From: Hydra vulgaris
Lineage: Eukaryota; Cnidaria; Hydrozoa; Anthoathecata; Hydridae
Assembly: GCF_038396675.1 (NCBI RefSeq)
Contig: NC_088926.1
Location: forward strand, 7,798,501-7,862,500
Length of the DNA: 64,000 bases
Direction of reading: 5' to 3'
The position numbers were made by a program, and so were the translations under genes. Below, one piece after another: positions 57,899-64,000 of the stretch (within the stretch, counting starts at the first letter, position 1; each line of letters starts with the position of its first letter). The notes beneath the pieces are model-generated. The model was not told the DNA's origin and searched no databases. It saw only the letters and a list, made by a program, of their open reading frames with translations.

Positions 57899-58964
57899 AA
57901 TGTTGAAGTGCAAGTAGAGAATAGTGGTAGTCCTTTGAAATGCATTACTAGTTGAAAAATGAATTAATTTTAAAAAAGGTGTTCAAAACTTTGCAGTTCT
58001 TATCTGATCCATCCTTGTAATTGGAAAACAAAAACCTTTTGTTACTAGACTGTAACAGCAAATCGCGTTACACAAGTTCAAGAAAAACTTATGTTTAGAA
58101 CAGGAAAAACTTTCTTAAGATGGTATTACATAAAACTTAAAAATAAATTTACGATCACTGGTGTATAACAAGAAAAGTCGGAGAGCTAGAACGGAAACTT
58201 GGGGAACTCTGCATTACATTCAATCAATTTTGAACAGATATTTTTATCCATAATAACACATTGTTGTCTGCTTATAAACAAGCTCTCAAACCAGTGTAAA
58301 GCAACATTTTTAGTTTTAAACATTTTAAATTTTCCATTTTTTCAAGTAGTATAGCATGATCAGCAGTGTCGAATGCTTTTGATAGGTTGATAAAGATTCC
58401 TTAAACAAATTTGTTATAATCAAGAGTCTTTTATTTTATTAACGAGATCTAATATTGCACGTTCGGTTGAATGTTGGATTTGAAATGCAAATTGCTTCTT
58501 ATTTAAAATATTGTTATTAGTTAGCTATTTATAAAGTTTATTATAAATTATTCGTTTTTAAAAATTTAGAAAACACAGAATTGAAATAAGTTTGTAGTTA
58601 TTTAGTAAAAATAGCTCTCTGGTTTTTAAATATTGGTAAAAGTTTTGTAATTTTCAGTTTATCAGGAACATTTCTAGCTATAATTGAAGATTTAAAAATT
58701 TCAGATATGAGTTTGTTTATCATCGGAAAGTCACTTATTACTACATTGCTATCTCAATGATTTCTGGTGCTTTTTTCATTTTTAAGGAGCTTTTTGCAAC
58801 TTCGAGTTCATCACAACATAGTTCATTGAATTTTAGTTTGCTATGTAGCTTTGTAAAATTTGTTTTAAAAGGGGTATTTGAAAAGGAATTTTGAACACAA
58901 TGTTAGCGCGAATGTTTGCAAAGAAACTGATAAAATGTTCGGCAATAGAGTTTTTGTTGTTGTA

Positions 58965-60318
58965 AGGTAAGTATGGGTATTAAGGCCCACCTAACAGACT
59001 TTTGGTCATTTAGGCTTTAAAAATTAAGTTTAAAAAAATATTTTCGATTGCTGCTTAAGATTAATCATTCCTTGATGTAAAAATCTTATCTGCATATTGA
59101 GGAAATAATTATAACAAAAGTTATTCATGTTTTTGTAACATACCTTAATTGGGCCTTATTACCCCCTTATGGGGGTAATAAGGCCCATGTAAAAAATACA
59201 AAAAATAAATAAAGAAAAACCAGAAAAAAGTTTGGAAACATTCTTTTAATGCATAGTTTATCTCACATTTATAAAATAATAAGTAATCTTGCATATTTAT
59301 ATACTTTAAAAGAATCAATTTTTTATACAACAGTGAATAACAACAGAAAATTAAAAAATTCAATAAAGAAATGTTACAAAGAAAAACATTATTCTTCGCA
59401 GAATGGACATACTAATTCTTCCTCATCTTCAGAATCATACCCCATGCACGTCTCGTGGTACCATACTTTACATTTACAACATTGTCGCATACTTTCTACA
59501 GACTTTTGCTGGCATAACAAACAAAACCAATCATTCACATCCACACTTACAGACTTACTTTTCTTTGCACTTGGTTTTCCTTTGCCTTTATTCTTTTTAT
59601 TAACAGCTTTAGAAGTGGAAGATTGAGAATAATCTTTTTTCAGGTTTTTAGAAACATTTGCTTTTCCTTTGCCCTTATTCTTATTATTAACAGCTTTAGA
59701 AGTAGAAGATTGAAAATCTTCTTTTGTTAGGGCTTTAGCAACATAGTTAAAACTTTTTTTGCGACCGACCATAGCCATATTTTTCTTTTTAGCAGGACTC
59801 GGCATTAAATCATTGAAACTTGCATTAAGATTAATTTCAGGTTGATCGACTGAAACTGTTGAGGGACTGGGTTGGGTGACTGAAGCTGGTGAAGGACCAG
59901 ATTCAGTGGGCCGATTTTTAGTGGGCCTTATTACCCGCTTTGAACCTGTTACGTTTATCGATAATGTAAAATTTTTGTATCAACACTTGCATAAATATTA
60001 CATGATGAGTAATGATAACGAATAAGTACTTAATGCAAATAAATGCAATTGAAAAAAATAGAAGCTTTATAAAATATTTTAAAATGTAAAAACATGTATC
60101 TTAAAAATTAGACTTAAGCAATTTTTGACGAAACTAACAAAGTAATCTTGCTTTGTCGAACGCGCGGTAAAGAAATGCTGATTTTTTTTTGCTGCCAGTG
60201 ATAAAACCAGATAACTCTAATATTTTAATGTCGAAAAAAAGTTTCACAATTTATTTTTTCCCTAAGTTTGGATTAATGGGCCTTATTACCCACCGGGCCT
60301 TAATACCCATACTTACCT
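58965..60318. mobile_element. TA-flanked DNA transposon, 1,354 bp, carrying a PHD-finger ORF
   Basis: Perfect terminal inverted repeats of 24 bp beginning AGGTAAGTATGGGTATTAAG, bordered by TA on both sides (58963-58964, 60319-60320). The internal motif gggccttattaccc occurs at about 59154, as a palindrome with 59170-59187, at about 59929 and at about 60287, possibly binding sites. TA duplication, short TIRs and the PHD-bearing ORF suggest a pogo/Tigger-type (Tc1/mariner group) element that lost its catalytic exon. Confidence 0.8.
59389..59805 (-). CDS. PHD-finger protein, C-terminal exon of a transposase-type gene
   Basis: From Met 59805 the frame has 138 codons; it stays open upstream to about 59978, with a possible acceptor (cgtaacag near 59950) and a Pro/Ser-rich lead (SGPSPASVTQPSPSTVS). 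Two imperfect repeats (SQSSTSKAVNKKNKGKGK-like, about residues 32-51 and 60-77) form a lysine-rich linker. The end is a complete C4-H-C3 PHD finger: FCLLC, CCKC, WYHETC and CPFC supply all eight ligands. PHD-type fingers at the C-terminus are known from cnidarian and insect DDE_1 (pogo/Tigger, CENP-B-like) transposases. No DDE core or CENP-B helix-turn-helix is present here, so either earlier exons were deleted or the element is non-autonomous. Confidence 0.7.
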   Translation of the reverse strand: MPSPAKKKNMAMVGRKKSFNYVAKALTKEDFQSSTSKAVNNKNKGKGKANVSKNLKKDYSQSSTSKAVNKKNKGKGKPSAKKSKSVSVDVNDWFCLLCQQKSVESMRQCCKCKVWYHETCMGYDSEDEEELVCPFCEE

Positions 60319-60720
60319 TACTCTGTTTCATTTACACCAATTCTATCAGGTAATTTATTTTTTTGGTATTTTTTATCCCGATTATTTTCTTTCATAATGT
60401 TCTATGATTTTTTAATATCACTATTGACTTTTTGAAGTAGTTTTGAATAATTTATTTTTTTAGAGTTTGTTCTAATATTTTCAAAAAGATTTTTCGATTG
60501 CTTGTAGATAGTTGAGTTTTTTTTTTTTACTAATAGTTTATGTAGCTTTTTTGTATTGTTATAGAGAATTTTTTAATTACAGTAGTAATCAGTGGACACT
60601 TCGAATATTGTACTTTAATTATTTTTTCTTTGATCGGTAAATGATTATTATAAAAAAAATATCTATGAATTTATTACATGCGGAGCTTGTGTCCTCAAGG
60701 TTGCATTCTTTATTCCTTAT

Positions 60721-61870
60721 CCTAATCTACTACTTATAGTTTGTGTTTTTTTCAAATAAAAATGTTAATAATTTTTGAATAGAAATTTTATTAATGTTTC
60801 CTTTATAAATTTAATCCAGAAAAAAAAAGAAAAAAACTCCAGTCTTTTTAAATATTAAATTTTTTTTTAAATATGCACAAAAATAAATATATGATGTCCT
60901 ATGTATAAATTATTTCAAAATATTCAATGGTTTACAGATTAATAAACTATTTTCTTTTTTAGTAGAAGTGCGACGCTTAGTGCGCCGTAACGATCGTTAT
61001 AGTATAGCGTAACCATCTGTTTTTGAGATTATATAACTATTCACTTTCAATTGATCATTTACAGATGTCTATATTAAAACCTATTAACTTGTGTATTCTT
61101 ATTTATTTACATATATTCAAGTTTTAATCAGAACTGCATTAATGATTTTTTTCCGCATTATTCGAAACAAAGTTGGAAGGGCTATCCTAATTTAAATCAT
61201 TTTTGGGCTGACAACAGAAACGCTAATTTTATCAGTGGATAAAAGCGAATCCAATAGCAAATGTATACAGGATTAAAGTTTAGAGGCAGTTTTCAATCTA
61301 AGTGTTTTTATGAAGAAAACGCGGAATTTATGAAAGAGAAAACGAAAAATTTAACGGAATCTTTTATTTTCGCTTAGGATCATTTTATTAGTTTACTGGA
61401 AAGAAGTTAAATGCAACCAAAGGATCAAACTCTTTTACCGATGGCTGTATGGCTTATTCAAAAAGTTGAATTGTCGTAGGTGTGCCGATGTATTCTTTCT
61501 TAGTTCTGCTGACCATTTTTCAGCTTTTTGTGTCACTAGTTTTTGAAATGGAAACAACTTTTAAGAAATTTATTAACAAATATCTTAAGGTGGTTGACCA
61601 TGGTTCTCATCAATAAATTAAAAAAAAAAATGTCATATTCAGTTTAATGCATTATCAACATTAAAGAACATGCGCATTATTATGACAAAAGTATTGTTCT
61701 GTTTTTTGAAACTACAATAATTTTATTTTACAAAAGTTCTAAACAGGGATATAAACCATGTCATAAGTAAAATGCAAAAAAAAAATTACACTTTTTGTCC
61801 ATAATTGATACATTATGACATGATATTATAAGCGTTTTTAAAATCTAACGTTTTAGTCAGCTTTAAATTG
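60721..61870. other. No gene seen
   Basis: AT-rich spacer without supported features. Confidence 0.5.
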
Positions 61871-61879
61871 CTTTTTAAA

Positions 61880-63260
61880 AACTTTTAAAATTAACGGCCT
61901 CACTGATAGAAAACAATATGTTGTAAATCAAGAATACAGAATACTTAAAATCCCATGTGGGGTACTGCAAGGATCGATACTTGGTCCTCTCTTTCTCTTC
62001 GTTTATATAAATGACTTAAATAATGCATCAGTTAATTTAAACCAAATTATGTTTGCAGATAATACAAAACTACTTCTTTTCAACAATAGTATCAAACAAC
62101 TGTATGCAGACATGAATTTTGGATTAAATAAGATAAATTACTGGTTTATGGCGAATAAACTCTCATTAAACGTTGAAAAAACAAAGTATACCTTATTTCA
62201 TAAAAAAATTCAATAAGAAAATTTTCCCCTTAAATAACCAAACCTAACAAAATAACATAACAAACAAATAAAAAAGCTAGACTATATAAAGTTTTTAGGA
62301 ATACTTGTTGACAATAATTTATCTTGGCTTGCCGATATTAACTATTTGCAATCAAAAGTTAGTAAGTTAGTTGCTTTGATGTACCGAGTTCGTCGATATG
62401 TAAAGGCAGTTTGTCTAAAGTTAATATACTTTTCTTTAATTTGTTGCTTCATTAACTATGCTAATATAACATAGGGTAGTACACAACCAACAAAACTAAA
62501 AAAATACTTAGTTTGCAAAAACATGCGTGTAGAATTATTTATGGGAAAAAGAGGGGAGCATACTAAACCCCTGATGAGAAATATGAAAATGATGAATGTA
62601 CACGAAATAAATTTTAAATTAGCTCCTAACTTTCATGTATAATTATATTAATAACATAACTCCAGCTAATTTTATTTGTAAGTTTGAGAAAAATGTAAAT
62701 AAAAAGTATTTCTTAAGAACAAATCAATCAAACTGCCATGGAAATTAAATAAATATACAGAACATTTAGTAGCATATCGAGGACCTACGTTATGGAAATC
62801 TTTTCAAAAAAAATAATACAAATATGGTAAAATCATTAAACTCATTTAAGTTTCAAGCAAAAAATTTTTTAATTTTGCGAATTAATAATTGCAAAAAAAT
62901 TTTGTAAATTTATTTAAATGAATTTTACTTACTTTTCTTAGTAGTTACTAATGATATATGTGTCTTTTAATGTATTAATTATTAAATCTATTTGTAAATG
63001 TTTGTATATATTTCTAAACCTTTGATTACCTAAGTTTGCAATATAGTTATTTTATAATATCTTTGTAATTGTAAAAATAATTTGGATTCTTATTATATCT
63101 TTAGTTTATTTTATATTATTTTATTTTATTACTTTTATATTTTTAATAGATTTTTATAACTCTTTTTGACAATATTTTATTATATTATAACCTCTTTGAA
63201 AAGATTGAGGTGATATTGCATCATCCATATATTCTTTGAGTCCCCGTCTGTTTTTAAAAT
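61880..63260 (+). pseudogene. LINE (CR1/Jockey-like) RT relic with 3' UTR
   Basis: Plus strand: DRKQYVVNQEYRILKIPCG-like start, GVLQGSILGPLFLFVYINDL, NLNQIMFADNTKLLLF, INYWFMANKLSLNVEKTKYT, LFHKK then after stops YIKFLGILVDNNLSW, ALMYRVRRY, LIYFSL, PANFICKFEKN and YRGPTLWKSFQK. The FADD box reads FADN, so a catalytic Asp is lost. After the ORF an AT-rich 3' UTR ends with gattgaggtgatattgca and ttctttgagtccccg, similar in layout to the 3' motifs at 6.3, 9.5 and 10.1 kb, followed by A-rich sequence. Confidence 0.75.
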
Positions 63261-64000
63261 ATTTTATTTCTTGATATTTACCATGTAAAACTCATCAAAT
63301 ATAAAATAAAATGAAAAAATAAGTTTTTAACTAAAATTACAATTTTACAAAGACTTATTTATATATATTATATAAAGACAGTTTTTGACTAAATATAGAA
63401 TTGTAACTTAGCGATTCTAGACTAAAAATTAATATCTTAATTTTTAGCCAAAAATTGAGATTAACGTTATGTAATTTTGATTTCAATAGTTTCACATGTT
63501 TGTTATCAAGTAATGTTCTAGTTATAGTCTTATGACGATGTCACAACTACATTTAAACGTATATAACAATGGTTGTGACATCAGCAAGAGACTGTAATGA
63601 GATAGTTATGTGATATTAATTTTGATTTAACTTTTTTCTTTCTTTTGTCAAATGATTAAAAAAACAAATACAAACCCCTACTTATAGTTAGATAAGAGGT
63701 GCTACATTATGCTAACAAAAATGAAAACACAGACGCTATAAATAAAGCAGCAACTGTGTCTCTGAAAGTCAATTTGTTATGCTGTCTTTTAAAGTCACTG
63801 CTGCTTGGGAAAGCGCATTCCATGTCGTTCTTCACAACTTGCAAGCTGGCGTTCTAGTTTATGGTTTTGCCCTCTTTAAAATACTCTTGGTTTTCTATTA
63901 CAATTTTGTATATTTGGTGGTGTACCACCTTAAAGTTTTGCGGGATAAAAAATCTGACAAGTTAGAATTGACGCATGATTTCAAATTGCTCAATAAAGTC
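63261..64000. other. No gene seen
   Basis: AT-rich spacer; no supported feature. Confidence 0.5.

Larger units (their letters stand above)
58200..60720 (-). pseudogene. LINE RT relic split by a DNA transposon
   Basis: Minus strand upstream part (60720-60321): HLPIKEKIIKVQYSKCP, SKLLQKVNSDIKKS and YQKNKLPDRIGVNETE. Downstream part (58962-58200): NNKNSIAEHFISFFANI, RIIYNKLYK, NKKQFAFQIQHSTERAILDL, NLSKAFDT-like and ADHAILLEKMENLK. When the insertion 58965-60318 and one TA are ignored, the two parts join in frame (NETE-Y-NNKNS). The LINE belongs with the CR1-like group at 10.5 kb and is heavily mutated. Confidence 0.75.

Overview
The window looks like a piece of a cnidarian nuclear genome, most probably a Hydra species. 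It is very AT-rich and full of (TA)n tracts. It carries several retroelement and DNA-transposon families that I associate with Hydra, and its few real genes have sparse short introns with GT/AG borders. Species assignment is inference; no rRNA, confirmed tRNA, CRISPR or bacterial operon is visible. Most of the 64 kb is transposable-element DNA in layers of different age.

Layout. 0-7 kb: a decayed multicopy hypothetical gene, fold-back repeats, LINE 3' fragments and a tRNA-derived SINE. 8.5-13 kb: a TA-flanked MITE, LINE 3' ends and a 5'-truncated, frameshifted LINE with EN-end and RT regions on the minus strand. 13.2-14.1 kb: unrecognised small, very basic ORFs. 14.5-18.2 kb: a cluster of three Penelope-like element (PLE) copies with four predicted hammerhead ribozymes in two head-to-head pairs, embedded in (TA)n tracts. 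18.9-19.9 kb: an intact intronless gene for a six-pass membrane protein of unknown function. 21.4-24.1 kb: a MITE, a decayed DDE transposase and a SWIM-type zinc-finger relic. 24.4-33.4 kb: one old hAT element, delimited by a perfect 8-bp target duplication, containing a decayed hAT transposase and a Tx1/L1-type LINE relic; a second, non-autonomous hAT sits exactly at its right end. 35.4-38.9 kb: a complete, apparently intact autonomous hAT element with a three-exon transposase. 41.5-46.0 kb: an almost intact DNA transposon with about 730-bp terminal inverted repeats, 4-bp target duplication and a two-exon DDD transposase (Sola-like) with a single nonsense codon. 50.7-51.7 kb: a LINE relic. 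52.1-54.8 kb: a second copy of the membrane-protein gene, whose 3' half is duplicated in inverted orientation to form a large imperfect palindrome. 55.9-63.3 kb: three LINE relics, one split by a 1.35-kb TA-flanked element carrying a PHD-finger ORF.

The best candidates for functional genes are the two paralogous membrane-protein genes (18.9 kb and 53.4 kb) and the hAT transposase (35.8-38.1 kb). The paralogues are almost identical over their last 230 residues but differ sharply in one loop. The remaining protein signals are transposon domains in various stages of decay, and nested insertions with preserved target duplications allow the order of several insertions to be read.
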